Shown here: positions 16,840 through 23,979 of the stretch, in pieces
Layout of the letters: each line of letters begins with the position of its first letter
How positions within the stretch are numbered: the stretch's first letter is position 1
Assembly: GCF_001591505.1 (NCBI RefSeq)
Contig: NZ_BCVA01000001.1
Coordinates: 186,001-250,000, forward strand
DNA from: Neobacillus niacini NBRC 15566
GTDB taxonomy: Bacteria > Bacillota > Bacilli > Bacillales > Cytobacillaceae
Length of the DNA stretch: 64,000 nt
Direction of reading: 5' to 3'
Position numbers and translations under genes: made by a program
Notes under the pieces: generated by a model
Seen by the model: only the letters and a program-made list of their open reading frames with translations
Databases searched by the model: none
What the model was told of the DNA's origin: nothing

Positions 16840-18822
16840 TTAAGATACCTCTTTGCGTACTCCTGTGTACCGTGGAGTAATATTTTGATATTTTCCATTC
16901 CAAACAGCAAATAGGGAGCCAATAACAATCATGAAGGATCCAATCCAAAGCCAAGTAATCATCGGGTTAATTTTTACAATAAAAGTGGCCTTTCCATCGT
17001 CTTCCCAATCACTCAAAACAACGTATAAGTCTTCTTTTAATGATGAGATTAAACCAACTTCTGATGAAGGCTGATCCCAGTTTCCGTAAAATACTTTTTC
17101 AGGCATAATACTTCCAATTCGTTTACCATTCTTAAACACCGTCATTTCCGCATAAACGATGTCATTAATACCTTCTCTCTTTTGATCAAGGCGTTCGTAG
17201 TTAATTCGATAATCCTTCAGCTCAATGGAATCACCTAAATTCACTGTCTTCATCGTTTGTACGTCATAGTTTTGTGAGCCGATAATTCCCATTGCGATAA
17301 ACGCAATACCGATATGAACAATATACCCACCATATCTCCGACGGTTTTTGGTCATTAAGCGATATAGGGATAGATACACTTTTTCATTTGTCATTTTTCT
17401 CCGTGCTTTGACACCACGGTAAAACTCAAGAAAGTGTGTGATAAATAGTAGCACGATAACGCCGAATCCAATTACAGCCCAGGCTTTTTGTATACCAAGT
17501 ACGACCATTAAAGCCATTGCAACAACTGCAAGGATTGCTGGTATTAAGAAATTTTTCTTTAAATTCTTTAAGGATGATCTTTGCCATGCAAGTAATGGAC
17601 ATACAGCCATTACAAACATCATTGATAATAAAATTGGCGCTTGAACCGTATTAAAAAATGGCATACCTACTGTTACTTTTGTACCACGAACCGCTTCTGA
17701 AACTAACGGGAAAACTGTTCCCCAGAATACACCAAACGCTGCTCCCACCAACAATAGATTATTAATTAAGAAGCTGCTTTCCTTTGATATATAAGAATTG
17801 AATTCTCCTGCGCTTCGCTTTAAGAGACTGTAACGACTCATTAACACATAGAGGGCTCCAATTACAGCTACACCCATGAAAATAAGGAAATATAATCCTA
17901 GGTTTGAATTAGCAAATGCATGAACGGAGGTTAGGACACCGCTTCGAACAAGGAACGTTCCGAACAATGTTAAGGCATAAGAAGTAATGATTAAGCTTAT
18001 ATTCCAAATCTTCAACATGTTTTTTCGTTCCTGAATCATGACGGAGTGCAAGAACGCAGTTGCCGTTAACCAAGGCATAAAGGACGCATTTTCAACTGGA
18101 TCCCAAGCCCAGTAACCACCCCAGCCTAGCTCAACATAAGCCCATTGACCGCCAAAAATATTTCCGAGACTCAAAAACAACCAAGCTATTATCGTCCAGC
18201 GTCTAGTCATTTTAATCCAGAAATCATCAACATTTTTCAATATAAGTGCTGCCATGGCAAACGCAAATGGGATAGCTAGTCCTACATAACCCAGGTAAAG
18301 CGTAACTGGATGGATAATCATGCCTGGATTTTGCAGCATTGGGTTTAATCCATGACCTTCAATTGGAACTTGGTCTAGCAGGACGAATGGTTTTGCAACA
18401 AACCCTAGTATTAAAAAGAAGAATACGATATTTCCTAATAGAATAGCGGAAATATAAGGGACCATCGGATTTCCTCTCATTTTTCTTGAGAAAGCAATCA
18501 TTACAGTGTAAAGAACTAAGAAGAAAGTCCACAATAACAAGGATCCTGAGTTTCCAGCCCATAATGCTGTAAGCTTATATATGATTGGCAGCTCACTGCT
18601 CGTATAATCAGTAACATATTCATATTGAAATTGAGAGGTTGCTAGTAAGTAGAATAAAGAAAGCATAGCCATTGAAGCACAAACTAAGATTGCAATTACT
18701 CCACCTTTACCACTATTAATTAATTTTTGATTCTTGGTACTAATCCCCAATGTGATGATGAGGAGTGAGTAGATTGCAAGCGCTAAGCCCACATAAATTG
18801 TTGCGTTAGCAAATAAGTACAT
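16840..18822 (-). CDS. ccmF: Cytochrome c haem lyase CcmF
   Basis: A 660-residue polytopic protein with about 15 spans. The WWD-type motif GWGGYWAWDPVENASFMPW sits near residues 233-251, and conserved histidines occur (HPVTLYLGYVG before it, LHSVMIQERK and SVHAFANSN after it). It ligates haem delivered by CcmE to apocytochrome. Length and arrangement fit CcmF rather than the NrfE or ResC/CcsA variants. It lies 15 bases downstream of ccmE. Confidence 0.95.
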   Translation of the reverse strand: MYLFANATIYVGLALAIYSLLIITLGISTKNQKLINSGKGGVIAILVCASMAMLSLFYLLATSQFQYEYVTDYTSSELPIIYKLTALWAGNSGSLLLWTFFLVLYTVMIAFSRKMRGNPMVPYISAILLGNIVFFFLILGFVAKPFVLLDQVPIEGHGLNPMLQNPGMIIHPVTLYLGYVGLAIPFAFAMAALILKNVDDFWIKMTRRWTIIAWLFLSLGNIFGGQWAYVELGWGGYWAWDPVENASFMPWLTATAFLHSVMIQERKNMLKIWNISLIITSYALTLFGTFLVRSGVLTSVHAFANSNLGLYFLIFMGVAVIGALYVLMSRYSLLKRSAGEFNSYISKESSFLINNLLLVGAAFGVFWGTVFPLVSEAVRGTKVTVGMPFFNTVQAPILLSMMFVMAVCPLLAWQRSSLKNLKKNFLIPAILAVVAMALMVVLGIQKAWAVIGFGVIVLLFITHFLEFYRGVKARRKMTNEKVYLSLYRLMTKNRRRYGGYIVHIGIAFIAMGIIGSQNYDVQTMKTVNLGDSIELKDYRINYERLDQKREGINDIVYAEMTVFKNGKRIGSIMPEKVFYGNWDQPSSEVGLISSLKEDLYVVLSDWEDDGKATFIVKINPMITWLWIGSFMIVIGSLFAVWNGKYQNITPRYTGVRKEVS

Positions 18823-18837
18823 ATCGTCACCTTCTTA

Positions 18838-19311
18838 TTATTTTGCCGTATCTGGTTCTGTTGGTGGCTGATCTAATAATTTTTTGTGTGCCTCAGGATC
18901 ATAGTTTTCAACATCTTCACCCTCATATTTTGAAGGACATCTTGTTTTAACCGTTTCTGCAACAAACGTATCTTTCTTAGTAGGTGCACCTTGGAGGATA
19001 GTAATAACACCTTCAGAGAAGTTATCTGGTCTAGTTCCATTATGAATAACATGCATTATGTTACCTTCGTTATCTTTTACATCAAACTTCAACTCAATTT
19101 TATCTGGATTCCATTTAATAGATTCTTCAATTAGTAGACCTTCAACCGTTACAAAGTCGTCTTTATGCTTTTCTTGGTTAGTCAAAAGCTCCTTCATGGT
19201 TAATTCAATACCACTTGATCCTGGTGTGGCTGCCATAAGCAAGAATACAATAGCTCCGGCAATAATAAATCCACCTAACATTACAATCGTGTTCTTTTTC
19301 AACCCATTCAC
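18838..19311 (-). CDS. ccmE: Haem chaperone CcmE, CxxxY type
   Basis: A 157-residue protein with one N-terminal span (about 9-28) and an OB-fold domain: DDFVTVEGLL, HVIHNGTRPDNFSEGVITILQG and DTFVAETVKTRCPSKYEG. The haem-binding His of the usual HxxxY motif is replaced by Cys125, giving CPSKY (Cys125, Tyr129). The CxxxY form is known from archaea and some sulphate reducers such as Desulfovibrio. It starts four bases after the end of the paralogue-A gene and precedes ccmF, so it lies at the head of the ccm genes. Confidence 0.92.
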   Translation of the reverse strand: MNGLKKNTIVMLGGFIIAGAIVFLLMAATPGSSGIELTMKELLTNQEKHKDDFVTVEGLLIEESIKWNPDKIELKFDVKDNEGNIMHVIHNGTRPDNFSEGVITILQGAPTKKDTFVAETVKTRCPSKYEGEDVENYDPEAHKKLLDQPPTEPDTAK

Positions 19312-19315
19312 CCCA

Positions 19316-20386
19316 TTAAATTAATTTTTTCATTTCCTCATCATATGTTTCTTGATCAATTTTTCCATTTAGGAGTTTCTTACGTAATTCTTTTTTGTCG
19401 TCATCACTGATAGCTTTAATTTCCTTTTTTACCGTCTGCTTTTTTGGGTGGTGTTTTGGTGCTTTGGAACTAGATGTTTTAGGTGCAGAATATGATTTTC
19501 CTTTTAATCCCAAGTAAACAAACAAACCAGCAATGACGATTGCTATACCAATTACGATAGCACCGCCAATACCAATAATTGGTCGATCACCTGCTGATCG
19601 CCCGGTTCCAGTTCCACCTGAGCCCCCGGAAATTTGATCTGTGGCAGTTCCATTAACACTAGCGTGGTTTTCATCATTAGGCGGTTGTTTCTCATTAATA
19701 GCATCTAAGGTTGATTTAAAACCATCCTTTTGATAGGAGAAAGTATATTTATAGCTTTCACCAGCTTTTACATTTTTGTATTGATAGTAGAATAGCTCTT
19801 CATCATATTCACTTTTTGTATTGTTTGGTGCCTTAGGCTCTAAGGTAATCTCTTTTGCCTCCATTGGGGCATAAAAGATTACGTCCAGTGTTCCAATCTC
19901 AGTTGGGTTGCTATATTCGTATGTAAAACTTCTTTTGTCCTTTACTTCTACAGCACTGGTATAGTACTCCACTACAAATCGATACGTTTCATTATTCTTA
20001 ATTGCTTTAGAAGGTTTCCATGATATGATTCCCTTTTCCTTATCAACATCGAATGGTCGTTGCACTTCTGGCTTATTGTCTTCAGGAAATTCAGCAACTA
20101 AGTAAGCTTGGAAGCCTATTTCACCAGCGGGAACAGCTATTTCAACTTTGCCGTCAAAATCCTGGCCACTTTTGTTTGTAAAGGTTCCGTATTGTCCTAT
20201 AAGTAATGATGGTGTGTCTTTTGGCCAATTTTCAGGGTAGTCAAACTCTGGCATTACTTGGATTTGCATCTCAGTATACGGAAACTTTTCTGGCTGAAAG
20301 GTTGTTTCGGCATATGCATTTGGAACGATAAAACTAACGATAAATGACGTGATAACAATTAAAGCCAACAACTTATTTTTAAGCAT
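19316..20386 (-). CDS. Membrane protein of unknown function at the head of the ccm operon (paralogue A)
   Basis: A 356-residue protein: signal peptide ending VPNAYA, an extracytoplasmic beta-rich domain (about 26-225) with VEIAVPAGEIGFQAYL, a Gly/Ser/Asn linker, one span (about 272-293), a Lys/His-rich cytoplasmic segment (KAPKHHPKKQ) and a SHOCT-like end (KLLNGKIDQETYDEEMKKL). It shares this layout and the IGF-type motif with the gene at 14953-15948. GGAGGATC precedes the start, and ccmE follows after four bases, so it appears to be the first gene of the operon. I do not recognise a characterised family. Confidence 0.72.
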   Translation of the reverse strand: MLKNKLLALIVITSFIVSFIVPNAYAETTFQPEKFPYTEMQIQVMPEFDYPENWPKDTPSLLIGQYGTFTNKSGQDFDGKVEIAVPAGEIGFQAYLVAEFPEDNKPEVQRPFDVDKEKGIISWKPSKAIKNNETYRFVVEYYTSAVEVKDKRSFTYEYSNPTEIGTLDVIFYAPMEAKEITLEPKAPNNTKSEYDEELFYYQYKNVKAGESYKYTFSYQKDGFKSTLDAINEKQPPNDENHASVNGTATDQISGGSGGTGTGRSAGDRPIIGIGGAIVIGIAIVIAGLFVYLGLKGKSYSAPKTSSSKAPKHHPKKQTVKKEIKAISDDDKKELRKKLLNGKIDQETYDEEMKKLI

Positions 20387-20743
20387 ATTGATCCTCCTTG
20401 AGCTCCTATAAAAAACTATTTTTCACTATAGCCCTCTTTGAAATAAATATAATATTTATCATCTATGTATAGCTGATACACTTTTGAACATTTTGTAAAA
20501 GGAGGTCAAACGTTACGTTTTCGTCAATAATTCACCACAAAATGTTCACATTTACTTTTAGCTCATAGAGATTTCCGTGTTTTTTTTGTATTCCATCTAG
20601 TACTATAAACCCTAACCTATATACCTAGTTGACTTGAAAATGAACGTTTTGTTAAATCCGCACCAATTTCACTTTTTCATTGAATATTTTCTGGGATCGA
20701 ACAATACGAAAAACCCTGAATCCGAAGATTCAGGGTTTTATAT
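20387..20743. other. Gene-free region upstream of the ccm operon
   Basis: About 360 bases of AT-rich sequence. It must hold the ccm promoter, but I see no convincing -35/-10 pair at standard spacing; TTGACC on the minus strand near 20509 has no good -10 partner. The terminator hairpin at 20711-20738 is the only clear element. Confidence 0.5.
20711..20738. terminator. Strong hairpin terminator
   Basis: A 12-bp perfect stem (AAACCCTGAATC / GATTCAGGGTTT) with a CGAA tetraloop. U-rich on the plus side (TATATTT) and on the minus side through the stem end. It lies just past the minus-strand genes at 20744-21208. Confidence 0.85.
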
Positions 20744-20851
20744 TTAATGAATTTCCTGTGTACACACATGGATGTCATTGTTCTCTTGTAATGACCCCAA
20801 TTTAACTTGGTGACATTCTAACCTGCAGTAACCTAGAGTACATTTCCTCAT
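20744..20851 (-). CDS. Possible 35-residue Cys/His-rich small protein
   Basis: An ATG directly abuts the TGA stop of the upstream 118-residue gene (TGAATG) and opens a frame starting MRKCTLGYCRLECHQ with Cys4, 9, 13 and 30 plus three His. The arrangement suggests translational coupling, since no separate Shine-Dalgarno sequence is visible, and a strong terminator follows the stop. It could bind a metal. Existence is uncertain because of its size. Confidence 0.3.
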   Translation of the reverse strand: MRKCTLGYCRLECHQVKLGSLQENNDIHVCTQEIH

Positions 20852-21208
20852 TCAGGCAAAGTATTTCATTAACATAAACATTAAACCGCTAAAAAAAACT
20901 ATGATTCCAAAGAAAATAGCAATTCCATGGGATGTATTTCTCTTTTGAAGTTTTTTGTACTCTTTAAATGAAATTTCTCCCTTTGCAAATTTTACACCAA
21001 TAGGATTCGGTTCGACAAAATAAACAGTACCTTCTTGATCTTCTAAGACAACTTGAGAAATAAGCGCTGATTCAGAAGGCGACCCAAGATTGTTACCTCC
21101 TGAATAAACTACTTTAATAAATTTGTATATTGAATCTTTCTTTATCTTTTCATTCATCTCGTAAGCTTGTTGTTCGATAAAATTATTTGAAGAACACAAA
21201 TTCATCAC
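20852..21208 (-). CDS. Hypothetical protein with a C-terminal membrane anchor
   Basis: Up to 118 residues, family not recognised. The N-terminal soluble part includes SALISQVVLEDQEGTVYFVEP and then KFAKGEISFKEYKKLQKRN, a SHOCT-like short helix pair; one span (about 94-113) ends the protein. GAGGTG overlaps the first GTG/ATG codons, so the real start may be a TTG a few codons in. It lies upstream of the ccm operon in the same direction but is separated from it by a terminator. Confidence 0.6.
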   Translation of the reverse strand: MMNLCSSNNFIEQQAYEMNEKIKKDSIYKFIKVVYSGGNNLGSPSESALISQVVLEDQEGTVYFVEPNPIGVKFAKGEISFKEYKKLQKRNTSHGIAIFFGIIVFFSGLMFMLMKYFA

Positions 21209-21628
21209 CTCAATTTTGTAGATTAAAGGTGAAACATTTTCCTATAACCTAATAATTTTCCCTAGACCAACTTTTATTTAAATTATATGATAATCTTCTT
21301 ATTTTGACTACAACAAACAAATCATTATTTAAAATAAAACCACAATTATAAAAAAGAAGAACCGCAGTAGTTCCTCTTCATTCTTAATGGCTGAATTCTA
21401 TCTATTTAGAAATTTGTATAATAATTAATTAAACTCTGTGACTCATAGGCAGGGAGAATAAGTAAATATTCGTAACTGCAAGTGCAATCATAAGAATATA
21501 ATACGGCAGCATAGTAATAAACAACTATAGAATAGTTTAAAGTTTCATTAAATCAACAAGAAATTTCCACTCTTTTTGCGAATTTCTGATATATGATGAA
21601 GATATTAAAAGAAAGGAGCTGTCAGAAT
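21209..21628. other. Long intergenic region with a possible micro-ORF
   Basis: About 420 AT-rich bases. On the minus strand there is a 27-codon frame (21429-21512) followed by an imperfect hairpin near 21351-21380 (AAGAAGAAC / GTTCCTCTT) with a run of U after it on the minus strand. No other feature is evident. Confidence 0.4.
21429..21512 (-). CDS. Possible 27-residue single-span membrane peptide
   Basis: The frame reads MLPYYILMIALAVTNIYLFS and ends with LPMSHRV. It is one hydrophobic span with a basic end, and a terminator-like hairpin with a U tract lies about 50-75 bases downstream on the same strand. No clear Shine-Dalgarno sequence precedes the ATG, so it may be chance. Confidence 0.22.
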   Translation of the reverse strand: MLPYYILMIALAVTNIYLFSLPMSHRV

Positions 21629-21886
21629 ATGAAAAAATGGGCTGTAGGAATATTAAGCTCTGCTTTAATTCTTGGGGCAGGAACAGTTGTATTTGCAGCA
21701 GGAACCAACAACTCTGGAGAAGGTAATACCTTTGAAAAGGTGCTTCCATTTATGCAAGAAATGCATCCAAATTCCTCAAATGAAGATTTGCAAGAAATGT
21801 ACAACGCATGCCATAACGATGCGGGAATGATGGAAGGAACGAATCAAGAGGGAATGAAAAGTGAAAGTATGATGAACCGATTTTAA
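21629..21886 (+). CDS. Small secreted protein of unknown function
   Basis: An 85-residue protein with a clear signal peptide (KKWAVGILSSALILGAGTVVFAAG) and a short mature part rich in Asn, Met and Glu (FMQEMHPNSSNEDLQEMYNACHN). GAAAGGAG lies upstream of the ATG at 21629; the longer ORF from 21593 lacks one. It resembles small exported hypothetical proteins of Bacilli, but no function is known to me. The single Cys-His near its end could bind a ligand. Confidence 0.7.
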   Translation: MKKWAVGILSSALILGAGTVVFAAGTNNSGEGNTFEKVLPFMQEMHPNSSNEDLQEMYNACHNDAGMMEGTNQEGMKSESMMNRF

Positions 21887-21975
21887 TGTATAAACTTCCC
21901 TAGCTAACTATAAAAGTAGGAAAAATGTCTAATGGTGTTAGCACTATACCCTAAATGCATATCATACGTGAAAGG

Positions 21976-22002
21976 AACCCCTGCTTTTCAACAGCAGGGG
22001 TT
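21976..22002 (+). terminator. Hairpin after the small secreted protein gene
   Basis: A 10-bp stem (AACCCCTGCT / AGCAGGGGTT), 7-base loop, about 90 bases after the stop. The following tract is only moderately U-rich. Confidence 0.55.
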
Positions 22003-22054
22003 ATCACATGTCTTCTTAATTAATACTATTCTTATTAAACAATGAAAAGTAAAA

Positions 22055-22088
22055 GAACCTTGAGACCAATTTATTGGTTTCAAGGTTC
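22055..22088 (-). terminator. Terminator at the end of the di-haem cytochrome gene
   Basis: A near-perfect 15-bp stem that includes the stop codon (GAACCTTGA and ACCAA halves, loop about 22071-22074), followed on the minus strand by TTCTTTTACTTTT. Confidence 0.78.
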
Positions 22089-22763
22089 AAGATAGTTATT
22101 ATTAGTATTTTCTTTTGGTTTAAGTATGCGAATATAACTAACAATATCTGTTATTTCATCTTGTTTAAGCTGTCTTACTCCGTCAAGACCTTTTAATGTT
22201 GGAGCCATCCTTGTATCCTCACGTCCGTAAGCAGTAGCAATCCAAATTTGCTTGTCCGTGGTATATTTCAAGTATTGAGGATTTGAAAGAGCAGTCCCCA
22301 TTTTCACTTTACCTGCACCAGCTTCACCATGACAATTAATGCAATAAACGTTATAGAGTTTTTCGCCGTTAACAACATCACCGGAAATGGTCTTTGGAAC
22401 ATCGAACTCGATTTCCTTAGACTGCCAATTCCTTACAAAGGCAACAACATTTTTTAAATCCTCATCCGACAATCTTGGACCGTAGCTTGGCATTGCTGTA
22501 CCTTCTCTGCCAAATTTAACACTATTAAAAATATCCTTGTCACTTACAGTATTTAAATAGTTTTGATTATTTATAGCGGTACCAGCATTTTTTCCTTCAC
22601 CCTTACCACTTTCGCCATGACAAATCAGACATTGCTTGTTATAAATCTTCTCACCTACAGCAATCGCCGCAGCATTTTTACTGCTAAAAATATCACTATT
22701 TACAATACTAATAATTATCCCAATTATAATGATAATGTAGAGACCATACAAAACTTTTTTCAT
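22080..22763 (-). CDS. Membrane-anchored di-haem cytochrome c
   Basis: A 227-residue c-type cytochrome with an N-terminal membrane anchor (YGLYIIIIIGIIISIV) and two class I domains. Haem-binding motifs are CLICH (about residues 45-49) and CINCH (about 141-145), with likely axial Met in GTAMPSYG and DTRMAPT. It probably transfers electrons outside the membrane. Its start lies 10 bases after the end of the PCYCGC gene, and its ribosome binding site overlaps that gene's stop codon. It is a candidate substrate for the Ccm system upstream. Confidence 0.9.
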   Translation of the reverse strand: MKKVLYGLYIIIIIGIIISIVNSDIFSSKNAAAIAVGEKIYNKQCLICHGESGKGEGKNAGTAINNQNYLNTVSDKDIFNSVKFGREGTAMPSYGPRLSDEDLKNVVAFVRNWQSKEIEFDVPKTISGDVVNGEKLYNVYCINCHGEAGAGKVKMGTALSNPQYLKYTTDKQIWIATAYGREDTRMAPTLKGLDGVRQLKQDEITDIVSYIRILKPKENTNNNYLEP

Positions 22764-22773
22764 ACGTTATCCC

Positions 22774-23223
22774 TTACTTAGGTTCTGGCGTTGGAGTTGG
22801 CTCTCCATAATCCTGATATTTTGTTGTGATTAAGTCATATATTTTCTGTGGGCTTTTGCCGCTAAGATTCATTTCTACCGCCTCCCGGGCGATATCTATA
22901 CAAACGTCTCAGGCTATACCCATTGAATCCCATTGTTGAACAGCATTTCCTTCTCCAAATTGATCAATAAAGCAATCTAGATTGCTCTTATGGCCATCAG
23001 AAGCAAAACAGCCGCAATAACAAGGAACACCTGCGACTACTTCCGGATAGTTCGATACCATTGCATACGTTTCTTGAACTAAATCAGAAGAATTTAAAAC
23101 ATAATCCGGAAATGGCTCATGCTTTTTATCTAGTGTTACATTCATATCTTTGGCACTGCTGCAGGCTGCTAATAGCAGAGCGATAGCTGTGCAGAGAAAC
23201 AAGAGAGATAGAAGTTTTTTCAT
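22774..23223 (-). CDS. PCYCGC-motif lipoprotein with an in-frame UGA (candidate selenoprotein)
   Basis: A 149-codon frame: lipoprotein signal with lipobox LLAAC (Cys21), the family motif PCYCGC (Cys68, 70, 72) followed by GHKSNLDCFID, and then QWDSMGIA-UGA-DVCIDIAREA. The UGA is codon 105 (22911-22909). From family knowledge PCYCGC proteins have a CxxC at this place (of the type KCGVCLEIA), so the UGA replaces its first Cys and would give U-D-V-C. Downstream, 44 codons stay open and keep family-like sequence to the Pro/Thr-rich end PTPTPEPK. AAAGGGGTG precedes the start. Alternatives: a recent nonsense mutation or a sequencing error, which would leave a 104-residue fragment. Confidence 0.72.
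22876..22911 (-). promoter_or_regulatory. Possible bacterial SECIS-like hairpin after the UGA
   Basis: Fourteen bases after the UGA the minus-strand RNA can form a 7-bp stem (UAUCGCC / GGCGGUA) with loop CGGGA. The apical loop begins 22 bases after the UGA and has G at its second position, which fits the general bacterial SECIS description (short apical loop with an early G within about 16-37 bases). Stability was judged by eye only. Confidence 0.4.
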
Positions 23224-23360
23224 TATCTGTGTCACCCCTTTGCAACTATTATGTAATTCTATCTTTATTTTAGCAAAAACCTCTCCTTGCAATAGGAAGC
23301 AATTATTACTATTTAGTGAAGTTTTCACAATATGTGTGATAATAAACAATATAAATAGAA

Positions 23361-23400
23361 AAACCTTAGGCCGGGTATTTACGGCCTAAGGTTTTTATTA
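23361..23400. terminator. Bidirectional terminator after efp
   Basis: A 12-bp perfect stem (AAACCTTAGGCC / GGCCTAAGGTTT) with a 10-base loop; U-rich on both sides. It lies directly past the efp stop. Confidence 0.87.
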
Positions 23401-23958
23401 CGCGCGGGACACGTAAGAAGCTTCTGTTGTGTTAATAATTAATTTATCACCTTGATTGACGAAGAATGGAACTTGAACATTAAGTCCAGTTTCAAGAGTA
23501 GCTGACTTGGTACCGCCTGAAGAAGTGTCACCTTTAATTCCTGGCTCTGTTTCAGTAACTTCTAGTACAACTGTATTTGGCAATTCCACACCAAGTGTTT
23601 CATGACCGTACATCATGATATGAACTTCCATGTTTTCTTTTAAAAACTTTAATTCATATTCAATATTGTTTGCAGGAAGTTCTACTTGTTCGTAGGATTC
23701 CATGTCCATGAATACATGCTGATCACCGCTTGCATATAGATATTGCATTTTACGGTTATCAATTTGTGCTTTTTCAACTTTTTCACCAGCACGGAATGTT
23801 TTCTCTTGGATTGCTCCATTACGAAGATTACGAAGCTTCGAACGAACAAATGCTGCGCCTTTCCCTGGTTTTACGTGTTGGAAATCAAGAACGCGCCAAA
23901 GCCCGCCATCCACTTCAATTGTTAGACCTGTTTTAAAGTCATTAACAGAAATACTCAT
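23398..23958 (-). CDS. efp: Translation elongation factor P
   Basis: A 186-residue EF-P that relieves ribosome stalling at polyproline. Domain I has [19 protein letters not shown] with Lys33 at the tip, the residue modified in Bacilli. The C-terminal domain has [20 protein letters not shown], an EF-P signature. It lies 21 bases downstream of the peptidase gene in the usual yqhT-efp order. Confidence 0.97.
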   Translation of the reverse strand: MSISVNDFKTGLTIEVDGGLWRVLDFQHVKPGKGAAFVRSKLRNLRNGAIQEKTFRAGEKVEKAQIDNRKMQYLYASGDQHVFMDMESYEQVELPANNIEYELKFLKENMEVHIMMYGHETLGVELPNTVVLEVTETEPGIKGDTSSGGTKSATLETGLNVQVPFFVNQGDKLIINTTEASYVSRA

Positions 23959-23979
23959 TGTTTTATCCTCCTATGTCTA

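Noticed and set aside
20852..21208. Second selenocysteine candidate at the TGA of the 118-residue gene
   Set aside because: No known family with Cys at this place, and the following ATG makes ordinary start-stop coupling simpler.
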